Of a DNA stretch of 50,646 bases, positions 26,535 through 34,473 are shown piece by piece (within the stretch, counting starts at the first letter, position 1; every line of letters begins with the position of its first letter). Location of the stretch: assembly GCF_000739015.1 (NCBI RefSeq), contig NZ_JPUG01000022.1, forward strand, positions 1-50,646, given 5' to 3'. The notes below the pieces were generated by a model. It worked only from the letters and a program-made list of their open reading frames with translations, was not told the origin of the DNA and did not search any database. Made by a program: the position numbers and the translations under genes. Origin of the DNA: Microvirga sp. BSC39 (GTDB lineage Bacteria; Pseudomonadota; Alphaproteobacteria; Rhizobiales; Beijerinckiaceae).

Positions 26535-28475
26535 GTGACGGATCAGGATAAGGAGAAAATCCAAGCTCAACTGGACGGGATTCTGCCCGGGCCCGATGTG
26601 ATGCTGAGGCTTTGGGCCTCCTGGATGGACCAGATGTCCACCCCGGCAAAGTCCTTGGCTGCCCCAGGGACCACCTGGTGGCAGATGACAACGGACAACC
26701 CTGTTTCGGGTCTGATCGACGGGGGTGTCGATCAGCTCCAGAGGAGCCTGTCACAGGATCCCACCCTACGTTCCATCGACCAGATGTGGAACGCCAATCC
26801 CCTGCGCGATGTCGTGCCCGTCGACTGGGCCGAGATCGCCCGGGCTCTGCGTATCGTCTGGTTGCGCTCACTGAGAAAACCAGGCACAGCCTTGGACGTC
26901 GTGGACCTCAATCAGGATCTGTGGCGCTCCGCGCTCGACGTGTGGCACGAAGCAGGGCAGCGCTGGCTTGGTCTTGCCGGCTCATCGTCAGCCGAAAGAC
27001 CAGCTTCCACCACAGACAAGCGGTTTGCTGCTCATGAATGGCATGCCAACCCGGTCTATCGCACTCTCCAGCAGATCTATCTGCTCGCGTCCGATTGGCT
27101 CCTGCAGCAGGGCGATGTGGAGGGCATAAGTGAGGCGGAGCAGCAGCGCATCAACTTCCACCTGCGCCAGTTCGTGGATGCCATGAGTCCTGCCCTGATC
27201 CTGCTGTCGAACCCTGTCGCTCTTCAACGAGCCGTCGAGACCGGAGGGACCAGTATTGCGGCTGGCGCCGCCAACCTGGCCGCCGACCTCCAGGCCGGGC
27301 GCCTGAGCATGGTCGACACCGAGGCTTTTGCGCCAGGCAAGAACCTTGCCCTCACGCCAGGAAAGGTGATCCATCGCAATCGCCTGATGGAGCTGATCCA
27401 GTATGCGCCAACAACCAAGAAGGTTCACAAGACGCCACTGCTGATCCTGCCACCCTGGATCAACAAGTACTACATCCTCGACATGCAGCCCAAGAACAGC
27501 CTGGTGCGCTACCTGGTCGAGCAAGGGTTCACGGTCTTCCTGGTCTCCTGGAAGAACCCGGATGCGTCGATGGACGAGATCGGCATCGAGGACTACATGG
27601 ACCTCGGACCGCTGGAAGCCAGCGACGTGGTGCGCGAGATTACTGGTAGTCCCACGGTGAACGCCATGGGCTACTGCATCGGTGGGACGCTCCTGACGAT
27701 GACACTGGCGGTCCTCGCGGCCAAGGGCGACAAGCGCTTCAACTCGGCCAGCTTCATGGTCTCCCTGCAGGACTTCTCGCGCGTGGGCGACACCGCTGTC
27801 TTTATGGATGAGCCGGGGGTGGATCTGATTGAGCAGCAGATGATGGAGCGCGGCTATCTCGATAGCCGCGAGATGTCGAACATGTTCAACCTGCTGCGCT
27901 CGAATGATCTGATCTGGGCCAACGTGGTCAACAACTACCTGATGGGCAGCAAGCCGCCAGCCTTTGATCTCCTGTACTGGAACAGCGACGGCACCCGCAT
28001 GGCCCGCGCTGCCCATAGCTGGTACCTGCGCAACACCTATGTTGAGAACAACCTGATTGAGCCGGGCAAGATCACGCTCAAGGACGAGGCGCTTGATCTC
28101 GGCCGCATCGGCCAAGACACCTATGCGGTGGGGGCGGAGAAGGACCACATCGTGCCGTGGGACGCGGCGTGGCGCATCACCCGGCTTTTTGGCGGTGAGG
28201 TGCGGTTCGTCCGTGCCTCCAGCGGTCACATTGCAGGGATCATCAATCCCCCGGGTGGCAAGGGAACCTACTGGACCCGGGAGACTGGAGCGGCAGCCGC
28301 GAGCAATCCCGAGCAGTGGCTGCAGGGCGCAAGCCGCCACGAGGGGAGCTGGTGGCCGGATTGGACCGCCTGGCTTTCATCTCGGTCGGGCCGAAAGAGC
28401 GCACCGCCCCCGATGGGCAGCGCCAAGCACGCGCCTCTGCTGGATGCACCCGGCACATATGTCATGGAAAAGTAG
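26535..28475 (+). CDS. phaC: Class I poly(3-hydroxyalkanoate) synthase PhaC
   Basis: The 646-residue enzyme polymerises 3-hydroxyacyl-CoA into PHB on granules. The catalytic cysteine is C381 in MGYCIGGT, the lipase-like box of PhaC. The later aspartate in AVGAEKDHIVPW and the histidine in ASSGHIAGIINPP complete the triad. N-terminal residues (about 1-240) form the granule-associated domain. GTG 26535 is chosen because GGAGGA is five bases upstream; ATG 26475 is in frame but has no ribosome site. It is followed by a phasin fusion and a DUF6489 gene, forming a PHB cluster. It may be one of several PhaC copies. Confidence 0.88.
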   Translation: MTDQDKEKIQAQLDGILPGPDVMLRLWASWMDQMSTPAKSLAAPGTTWWQMTTDNPVSGLIDGGVDQLQRSLSQDPTLRSIDQMWNANPLRDVVPVDWAEIARALRIVWLRSLRKPGTALDVVDLNQDLWRSALDVWHEAGQRWLGLAGSSSAERPASTTDKRFAAHEWHANPVYRTLQQIYLLASDWLLQQGDVEGISEAEQQRINFHLRQFVDAMSPALILLSNPVALQRAVETGGTSIAAGAANLAADLQAGRLSMVDTEAFAPGKNLALTPGKVIHRNRLMELIQYAPTTKKVHKTPLLILPPWINKYYILDMQPKNSLVRYLVEQGFTVFLVSWKNPDASMDEIGIEDYMDLGPLEASDVVREITGSPTVNAMGYCIGGTLLTMTLAVLAAKGDKRFNSASFMVSLQDFSRVGDTAVFMDEPGVDLIEQQMMERGYLDSREMSNMFNLLRSNDLIWANVVNNYLMGSKPPAFDLLYWNSDGTRMARAAHSWYLRNTYVENNLIEPGKITLKDEALDLGRIGQDTYAVGAEKDHIVPWDAAWRITRLFGGEVRFVRASSGHIAGIINPPGGKGTYWTRETGAAAASNPEQWLQGASRHEGSWWPDWTAWLSSRSGRKSAPPPMGSAKHAPLLDAPGTYVMEK

Positions 28476-28581
28476 GGTGGCTGAGGCAAGCTCCACAAAG
28501 ACCTCTCCAATGTCTCAATGACAGAGTTCGTCTCCATCAGCTCAAACCGGCCTACCGAATTGCTCAGCCGAGGAGCAGCCT

Positions 28582-28606
28582 GGAACCATTCGCAAGAACA
28601 GCCGTT
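28582..28606 (+). promoter_or_regulatory. EcfG-type promoter upstream of the phasin fusion gene
   Basis: GGAAC, 16 bases, CGTT, exact consensus. It lies 184 bp upstream of ATG 28790, so the leader would be about 175 bases. Confidence 0.72.
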
Positions 28607-28610
28607 GACC

Positions 28611-28629
28611 TATGCTGCAGTGCAGCATA
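28611..28629. promoter_or_regulatory. Candidate PhaR operator
   Basis: A perfect 9-bp inverted repeat, TATGCTGCA-g-TGCAGCATA, contains CTGC-AGT-GCAG, which matches the CTGC-N3-GCAG site reported for PhaR, the PHB-responsive repressor of phasin genes. It would cover the transcription start of the EcfG promoter, a good position for repression. Confidence 0.65.
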
Positions 28630-28789
28630 CTGTCTCGATTGCTCTGTTGTGCGAGATATCCCACAGAGCGCGAGCCGCCGGGCCCAAGCGTTGCATTATA
28701 GGCCTATTCCAATCCGCTACCAATGCGTTCACCGGCTCAGCGCCGAAACATGCGCGAGCCACACGCATCGGCTGATCACGTGAGGGACT

Positions 28790-29875
28790 ATGACAACGAT
28801 CCGCCAACTGATCCAAACCAGCCCAGCCCGCGCGAACGAACTCTTCGCTAAGCTCGTTGACACCTCTGAGAATGCAGTGAAGACCCGCGAGAGGCTGTTT
28901 TCTGATCTCAAGGAGGAGCTGGAGCTGCTCGCAAGCCTTGAGGAACAGCACCTGTTTCCGGTGCTGCGCAAGCACAAGGACCTAAAGGACCTCGTGCGCG
29001 TGGCTCTCAACGACAACAAGGCAACCCGGAAACTCCTGACGGAGCTTGACCACACGCCGAAGGAGAGTGAGGAGTTCGCCACGCGAGTGGCTGAGCTCAG
29101 GCGGGTGTTCCAGCAGCATGTCCGGGATGACAAGAAGGAACTCCTCCCGGCTGTTCTGAAGGCTCTGAGTGATGAGGAAGCCGAAGCCGTGGTCGAGCGG
29201 ATCGAAGCCGAGAAGGCTGAGATCGAGGAGACAAAGCGCGCTGAGGCTGAGGAGCGCCGCGCCGAAGCCCGCCGTGAGCGCGAGAAGGCTGAGGCCGAGC
29301 AGGCCAGGATCGAAGCCGCTGAGCGTGCAGAGGCGGAGGAGCGTCGTGCGGTTGCCCGCCGGGAGCGCGAGGAAGCCAAGCGTGTGCAGCAGGCAGCTGA
29401 GACGGTTGTGAACACCGCCTGGGCAGCTCCAAGAACCGCCCAGCAGGCTGCAACGGCCGCCCAGGAGGTGGTGCGGAGAGGCGTTAGCACAGGCGCGGAA
29501 GTAGCGCAGCGCATAACAGATCAGGTTGCAGAGGTATCCGGGACAGCCCGCCAGCGCACGCAGCAGCTGACCGAGCGTGCGACGCAGAACCTGCAGGCAG
29601 TCACCCAGTCCAGCGCCGTTCTGGCTCGTGGGATCCAGGAGGCTTCAGGTGAGTGCCTGGAGATGGTCCAGGAGCGGATGCAGAAGAACCTGGATGGAGT
29701 GAATGCGCTGGTTCGCTGTCGGAGCCTCCCGGAGTTCCTGGCGGCTCAAAGCTCGCTCTTGCGCGACAATCTGGAGCTGACCCTCGCCAACAGCCGCCGG
29801 ATAGCCGAGCTATCCGCCCGTGTCGCCGAGAATGCGGCCCGGGCCGCTACGGCTGAGGCCAATCGGGCCGCGTAG
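28790..29875 (+). CDS. Hemerythrin-like domain / coiled coil / phasin fusion protein
   Basis: The 361-residue protein has three parts. Residues about 1-125 resemble a hemerythrin (HHE) four-helix bundle (EEQHLFPVLRKH, later FQQHVRDDKKELLPAV), but the first-helix histidine is missing and the ELLASLEEQH helix lacks its usual H-x3-E histidine, so metal binding is doubtful. Residues about 126-215 are a highly charged Glu/Arg/Ala coiled coil. Residues about 230-350 are a phasin_2 domain (NLQAVTQSSAVLARGIQEAS, RCRSLPEFLAAQSSLLRDNL) that aligns along its length with the phasin at 39956. It follows phaC and should coat PHB granules. ATG 28790 has a GAGGGA site close upstream. Confidence 0.82.
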   Translation: MTTIRQLIQTSPARANELFAKLVDTSENAVKTRERLFSDLKEELELLASLEEQHLFPVLRKHKDLKDLVRVALNDNKATRKLLTELDHTPKESEEFATRVAELRRVFQQHVRDDKKELLPAVLKALSDEEAEAVVERIEAEKAEIEETKRAEAEERRAEARREREKAEAEQARIEAAERAEAEERRAVARREREEAKRVQQAAETVVNTAWAAPRTAQQAATAAQEVVRRGVSTGAEVAQRITDQVAEVSGTARQRTQQLTERATQNLQAVTQSSAVLARGIQEASGECLEMVQERMQKNLDGVNALVRCRSLPEFLAAQSSLLRDNLELTLANSRRIAELSARVAENAARAATAEANRAA

Positions 29876-29900
29876 TCTGGCCTGATTGACCCTAGAGACG

Positions 29901-29928
29901 CGCTCCTGGTCCAAAGCCAGGGGCGTTT
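29901..29928 (+). terminator. Terminator after the phasin fusion gene
   Basis: CGCTCCTGG, seven-base loop, CCAGGGGCG (one G-T pair), followed by TTT. It lies 26 bp past the stop codon, a normal position for an intrinsic terminator. Confidence 0.65.
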
Positions 29929-29996
29929 GCATATTCAGGTCTGGTACGACACCAAAGATCGGCAGCCTATGTCTCAATGCTGGAGCAAGATGTCAG

Positions 29997-30236
29997 ATGA
30001 AGATCACCATGGACGTTGAGTGCACACCCGAGGAGGCACGGGCCTTTCTCGGACTGCCAGACGTGAAGCCCATGCAAGAGCAGCTCATGCGAGAGGTGCA
30101 GGACCGCATGGCCGCGAACATCAGGGCTATGGAGCCTGAAGCCATGCTGAGAACCTGGCTGCCTGCCACCCTTAAAGGGTTCGAGCAGATGCAGGAGATC
30201 TTTATGTCCCAGATGACCGGCGCAAAACGAGAGTAG
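29997..30236 (+). CDS. DUF6489 family small protein
   Basis: The 79-residue protein opens KITMDVECTPEEARAFLGLP and continues MQEQLMREVQDRM; this is the DUF6489 pattern, found in alphaproteobacteria beside phasin and PHB genes. It ends in an amphipathic helix with FEQMQEIFMSQM, which could bind a granule or a partner. ATG 29997 is chosen where the family begins. It lies downstream of the phasin-fusion terminator, so it is either a readthrough product or has its own promoter. Function unknown. Confidence 0.75.
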   Translation: MKITMDVECTPEEARAFLGLPDVKPMQEQLMREVQDRMAANIRAMEPEAMLRTWLPATLKGFEQMQEIFMSQMTGAKRE

Positions 30237-30373
30237 GCGAAGCGAAGTGCTGAACTGCCAACAACGGAGCGGTGCCCGACCGGCTTAACCGTCGGATCCC
30301 GGGCGGCAAGATGGTAGGCCCAAACGAGGGCCTTATGCCCCGCTCTGATGAGCACCACATTCTCTCTTGGTTA

Positions 30374-30388
30374 TTGTGCGTTGCACAA
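30374..30388. promoter_or_regulatory. Inverted repeat upstream of the zinc-ribbon gene
   Basis: TTGTGC-GTT-GCACAA is a perfect 6-bp inverted repeat with a 3-base spacer. Its TGC-N3-GCA core and spacing match the core of the palindrome at 28611-28629. It may be a second PhaR-type or other dimeric regulator site, about 90 bp before ATG 30479. Confidence 0.4.
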
Positions 30389-30478
30389 ATTTGTCGCAGA
30401 CTACCCGGCTCGAAAGCGTCTCCATTCGCGCTAGTCTCACCTCAACCAGCAGCAATCGCTGGGGAAAGGAAGAACCAC

Positions 30479-30697
30479 ATGGGCCAGAGGTTCTGTCCAC
30501 AGTGTTCCTGCGACGCAGCATCCGTTCTGAGCTTTGCCACGGGTAACCTTGGCTTCACTGCTGCTGTCCAGTGCCACGTCTGCGGCTTCGAGAAGCCCAC
30601 CGACTGTGGCTTTGAGGACGAGCAGACCGCCCGCGAGGCCGCAATCCACGCCTGGTTTGAGGGAACAGAGCCCCTTCCCTCACCTCCTTGTGTGTGA
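30479..30697 (+). CDS. Small zinc-ribbon protein (Lar-like)
   Basis: The 72-residue protein has two cysteine pairs, CPQC and CHVC (residues about 6-9 and 32-35), the spacing of a zinc ribbon, followed by a C-terminal helix (EDEQTAREAAIHAWFEG) that resembles phage restriction-alleviation proteins of the Lar family. ATG 30479 has AAGGAAG at a good distance. Probably a nucleic-acid-binding or adaptor protein; actual role unknown. An inverted repeat lies upstream. Confidence 0.65.
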   Translation: MGQRFCPQCSCDAASVLSFATGNLGFTAAVQCHVCGFEKPTDCGFEDEQTAREAAIHAWFEGTEPLPSPPCV

Positions 30698-30706
30698 CCT
30701 CAGCGC

Positions 30707-30915
30707 TTATCCCCTATCACCAAAGATGCTGATGTGAAGCTTCCACAGCTCGCGCTTGAGAGCCTCTAAGCAGTCCGGCGGCAGGTCTGGCCGAAACATC
30801 TGGTCGAACTCGCCCTTGGTAAGATAGCCACGTTTTCTAGCCTACTTCAGCAGGCGCCAGGCCCCCTGGCGGTCAGCGCCTGGGTCATGAGCGCCTCCGG
30901 CTGATCTCGTGACGG
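30707..30915 (-). pseudogene. Small ORF interrupted by an in-frame TAG
   Basis: On the minus strand, one frame reads GGAHDPGADRQGAWRLLK, then TAG at 30842-30844, then RKRGYLTKGEFDQMFRPDLP and a further 22 residues to TAA at 30707-30709. The even amino acid composition on both sides of the stop suggests one former protein of about 65 residues. An ATG at 30799 could start a 30-residue remnant. I do not know the family and see no good start at the upstream end. Confidence 0.4.
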
Positions 30916-31260
30916 TACAGCGGCTACAATCCTGCGCACGGAAAGATTAGCGAACCACAGCCTGCTGCTCCCGCATCGGACGAAAAGCCGGCCTAGTTCA
31001 TCCGGATAATCACCGCATCCGTTAGCTGAGGGGTTCCAGCTCGCCTGATACAGAAGGTTGGCAGTGAGTCATAACTCGCTGGAGCAAACTAAATGAAGGT
31101 CCGCTGACACGGCTAAAGCGGAAATCCGGATAGGGGCAGCTTCGTGCCAGAACAGGACCTTCGCACCTTTACTGCCACGGCAAGAGCGTCGGCAGTCGGC
31201 TCAACGTCTCGGCCGACGGACAAGCTGACAGTGGTGACGTGCCGGCGCCTCAGAGCCCGA
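30916..31260. other. Intergenic region, end of the sensor kinase gene side
   Basis: No gene or clear regulatory element is seen in these 345 bp. Confidence 0.5.
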
Positions 31261-32670
31261 TCAGCCCGAGGTTGGCTCCTGAAGGGCCGACAGCGGGGTC
31301 TCAATGCTCCAGACGACTCCGGCTGGCTCGTAGCGGATCCCGGCCTGTCCACCGAAGCTCCCCGCGAGGCTTCGCTCGATCAAGCGCGAGCCGAAGCCCT
31401 TGCGCTCGGGAGCCTTGACGGGTGGACCGCCACTTTCCTGCCATCGGAATTGGAACAGGGCAGCATCCCCGTCCCCTGCCACGTGCCACGTGATCCCGAC
31501 CTGCCCGGTGTCGGCCGACAGCGCCCCGTACTTGGCCGCATTGGTGCACAACTCGTGCAAGGCCAGGGAGAGTGCAAGCGCTGCCTTAGGGCTAAGTCTG
31601 ATATCAGGTCCGCTGCAATGGATCCGGCCGTGATCATTGTGCGACTGGGTGGCACCTGCAACGATCACCCTGATGCTGGCACTGGCCCAGTTCTCTTGCA
31701 GCAGCGTGTCGTTCGCCCGCGCAAGGGCCGTCAATCTCTCGCCGAAGATGGTGCCCGCCTCCTCCAGCGAAGCAGCGCTTCGCATCGTCTGGGTGGAGAT
31801 CGCCTGGACCATAGCCAGGGTGTTCTTCACCCGGTGCGTCAGTTCCTGCATCAGGAGCTGGCGCTGCTCTTCCGCCCGCTTGCGGTCTGTGATGTCGTAG
31901 ACGGCTCCGATGACCCGGGAAGGCTCGCCGGCTTCGTCGCGGACGATCTCCCCGCGCCGTGCCAGCCAACGCACCTGCCGATCATCCTGGCGGATGATGC
32001 GGTATTCCGTGTAGCCAATCAGATCCTCAAGAGGATGGGCCAGCGAGGATGCGAGCAGATCACGGTCGTCGGGATGGACGAACTCCGCGAACGCACCAAC
32101 CCGGATCGACGTGTGCTGCCCGATCCCCCAGATGCGGCAGAACTCCTCCGTCACCATCACCTCGCCTGAGCGGATGTTCCACTCGAAGGTACCAATGCCT
32201 CCCGCATGCTGGGCGATCCGCAGCCGCTCCTCGCTGCTGGCAAGCGCCGCCAGGGTGCGGACCCGGTCGCCGATCTCCATCGAGATGCCGACGATGCCCA
32301 CCATCTGCCCGCCGTCGTCCAGCACCGGCGCGTCGGTCACCTGAACCGGGAAGGTATGTCCGTCCTTGTGCCGCAGGACGACATCCCCCGACCAGGCCTT
32401 GCCGGCCTTGAGACAGTCTATAATCTCCTCGGCCTGGGGCAGCCCTTCCGGGGGAATGTTCAGCTCCAGGATATTGCGCCCGAGCGCCTCCTCGGCGGCC
32501 CACCCGTACAGCCGCTCGGCGCAGCGGTTCCAGTAGGTGACGACGCCATCGAGATCCGTCGCGATAACCGCCTGCTCGACCGCATTGAGGAGCTGTGCCT
32601 GGAAGTGGACCTGCCGGCCTGAATCCATGTTTCCGGTTAGGGCGAACGACGTCATGATCGGCTGAACCAT
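31261..32670 (-). CDS. PAS-PAS HWE-family sensor histidine kinase
   Basis: The 469-residue cytoplasmic kinase has two PAS domains (about residues 25-140 and 145-265, the second with FEWNIRSGEVMVTEEFCRIW) and a C-terminal HWE kinase core. The phosphorylated histidine is in LTHRVKNTLAMVQ, the N box is HELCTNAAKYGALS, and RWQESGGP supplies the W-x-E of the family. No transmembrane helix is present, so it senses a cytoplasmic signal. The start is uncertain: 32670 has no good ribosome site, and internal ATGs at 32655 and 32628 are possible. HWE kinases often phosphorylate PhyR. It follows the LOV kinase gene by 42 bp on the same strand. Confidence 0.85.
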   Translation of the reverse strand: MVQPIMTSFALTGNMDSGRQVHFQAQLLNAVEQAVIATDLDGVVTYWNRCAERLYGWAAEEALGRNILELNIPPEGLPQAEEIIDCLKAGKAWSGDVVLRHKDGHTFPVQVTDAPVLDDGGQMVGIVGISMEIGDRVRTLAALASSEERLRIAQHAGGIGTFEWNIRSGEVMVTEEFCRIWGIGQHTSIRVGAFAEFVHPDDRDLLASSLAHPLEDLIGYTEYRIIRQDDRQVRWLARRGEIVRDEAGEPSRVIGAVYDITDRKRAEEQRQLLMQELTHRVKNTLAMVQAISTQTMRSAASLEEAGTIFGERLTALARANDTLLQENWASASIRVIVAGATQSHNDHGRIHCSGPDIRLSPKAALALSLALHELCTNAAKYGALSADTGQVGITWHVAGDGDAALFQFRWQESGGPPVKAPERKGFGSRLIERSLAGSFGGQAGIRYEPAGVVWSIETPLSALQEPTSG

Positions 32671-32712
32671 CCTTGAGCTTGCAATCCCGCAGCCGCCGTC
32701 GGCAACACGGGC

Positions 32713-34473
32713 TCAACCCTCGTGGCGCGGTCCCCGCGACGCGCCGGCCTCAGGTATCCGCCGCTCGCGCCCGCGGGCGTTCAGGGCGGCCCGAACCCGG
32801 TCGGCGAGATCGGACCGACGGTACGGCTTTCCGAGCACGTCAGCTCCGGCCGATGCCCTTCCTTCCGTCAGGAGATCATCGTTGTAGCCCGTGGTCAGGA
32901 GAACCCCGGTGGCGGGCGAGCGCTCGCGGACGGCATCGGCCAGCGCCAGCCCGTTCATGCTGCCCGGCATGACGAGATCGGTGAACAAGAGGTCGATCCT
33001 GCCTTGGGCCGTGTCGAACACGGTGAGGGCCTCGTCGGCGTCCCGCGCGGTCAGGACCGTGTAGCCAAGCGCCGTGAGGTGCTCGTGTGCGAGTTCAAGC
33101 ACGTCGTTGCTGTCCTCGACGACGAGGATCGTCTCCGCCTGGCCCTTCGGTTCCGTGTGCGCCAGATCCTGGCTCGGCCGACGGGGTGCATGCGCCTGCG
33201 TGTCAGCCGCCGGAAACAGCATGCGGATGGTCGTGCCCTTGCCGCGTTGGCTTTCGATCTCGAGCCGCCCGAGGGACTGCTGCACGAAGCCGTGCACCAT
33301 GGCGAGCCCGAGTCCCGTGCCCTTACCCTGGGTCTTGGTGGTGAAGAACGGCTCGATCGCCCGCTCGAGCACGTGCGGGGGCATGCCCTCGCCCTCGTCG
33401 CTGATAGTCAGCGCAACGTAATCGCCCGGTGGGAGATTATGGGCGGACGCGTTCCCGTTGAGGTGCACCTTGGACGTGCCGATCGTGACGCAGCCCCCCT
33501 TCGGCATGGCGTCGCGGGCGTTGATCAGCACGTTGAGCACCGCCATCTCCAGATGCACCGGATCCACCAGGGCCGCAGGTATCCGGGAGCGCAGGTTAAG
33601 CTGGATCTCGACCTGCGGACCGACCGAGTTCTCCAGCATGTCGCCGAACTCGGTGATCAGGGTGTTCAGGTTCGTGGGCTTGGCCTCGAGCCGGGTCTTG
33701 CGGGCGAAGGCCAGGAGCTGCTTGGTCAGCTTGGCACCACGCTCGGCCGCACGACTGGCGTTCTCCAGCGGGCGGCGCAACGACTCGTCGTCCGTGCGGG
33801 ACAGCGCCAGCTCCAGGTTACCCGAGACCACTTGCAGGAGATTGTTGAAGTCGTGGGCGAGCCCTGCCGTGAGCTGGCCGATGCTCTCCATCTTCTGCGC
33901 CTGGCGGTAAGCCTGCTCCGAGGTCCGCCGCCGCGTCACGTCGAGCTGGGAGGCAAAGAAGTAGAGGAGCTTGTCGTCCTTGTCGAAGACGGGCGCGATG
34001 AAGCAGGCGTTCCAGAACGGGGTTCCGTCCCGCTTGTAGTTCAGGAGCTCGACCGAGACGGCCCGGCTCTCCTCCACGGCCTGCCGCAGTTCGGCAACGG
34101 CCTCCCGATCCGTGTGGGCGCCCTGGAGGAAGCGGCAGTTTCGCCCCAGAACCTCGTCCTCGTTGTAGCCGGTCAGGTCCTGGAAGGCGCGGTTGGCGAA
34201 GACGACAGGATTGTCCGGCAGGTTGGGATCGGTGAGGATGATCGGCATCCGGGTCATCTCGATGGCGGCGAAGAACACGCTGCCCCGCTCATCAAGACTC
34301 GGTTTCGTGATTGCCGCCCTTTGCCAGTGGTGGATGCCAACTCCACCTGTCGGGCTGTAGGAGCCGTTCTCGTGCTCGCCGGCTGCGGGAACACCGATGC
34401 TTTGCCCGTCTCCCTGAACATCCAGGGACAGCGGATTGCTTCCCGCGCCCTCGGGCGCGTCATTGTCAGTCAT
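32713..34473 (-). CDS. LOV-domain hybrid histidine kinase with C-terminal receiver
   Basis: The 586-residue protein starts with a disordered segment and then a LOV domain (residues about 65-180). The flavin-adduct cysteine is C113 in GRNCRFLQG, and NRAFQDLTGY and FWNACFIAPV are also present, so it should sense blue light. A HisKA domain follows with H207 in GLAHDFNNLLQ, then an HATPase domain (NVLINARDAMPKGG, GTGLGLAMVHGF), and a receiver (residues about 465-580) with the phosphoacceptor in LFTDLVMPGSMNG. No transmembrane helix. ATG 34473 is used; the frame is open to 34518. LOV kinases are known inputs to the general stress response in Caulobacter and Brucella. Its kinase is HisKA-type, not HWE. 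Confidence 0.9.
   Translation of the reverse strand: MTDNDAPEGAGSNPLSLDVQGDGQSIGVPAAGEHENGSYSPTGGVGIHHWQRAAITKPSLDERGSVFFAAIEMTRMPIILTDPNLPDNPVVFANRAFQDLTGYNEDEVLGRNCRFLQGAHTDREAVAELRQAVEESRAVSVELLNYKRDGTPFWNACFIAPVFDKDDKLLYFFASQLDVTRRRTSEQAYRQAQKMESIGQLTAGLAHDFNNLLQVVSGNLELALSRTDDESLRRPLENASRAAERGAKLTKQLLAFARKTRLEAKPTNLNTLITEFGDMLENSVGPQVEIQLNLRSRIPAALVDPVHLEMAVLNVLINARDAMPKGGCVTIGTSKVHLNGNASAHNLPPGDYVALTISDEGEGMPPHVLERAIEPFFTTKTQGKGTGLGLAMVHGFVQQSLGRLEIESQRGKGTTIRMLFPAADTQAHAPRRPSQDLAHTEPKGQAETILVVEDSNDVLELAHEHLTALGYTVLTARDADEALTVFDTAQGRIDLLFTDLVMPGSMNGLALADAVRERSPATGVLLTTGYNDDLLTEGRASAGADVLGKPYRRSDLADRVRAALNARGRERRIPEAGASRGPRHEG

Larger units (their letters stand above)
28476..28789. other. 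Regulatory region upstream of the hemerythrin-like/phasin gene
   Basis: This 314-bp region contains an EcfG-type promoter (28582-28606) and directly after it a perfect palindrome (28611-28629). The remaining 160 bp before the start codon would be a long leader. No gene was recognised in it. Confidence 0.7.

Noticed and set aside
26988..28340. Minus-strand open frame of 450 codons inside phaC
   Set aside because: Antisense to a well-supported PHB synthase; composition is typical of shadow frames.
28729..29514. Minus-strand Ser/Arg/Ala-rich frame of 261 codons opposite the phasin fusion
   Set aside because: It is the complement of the Glu/Arg/Ala coiled coil, which produces low-complexity Ser/Arg sequence on the other strand.
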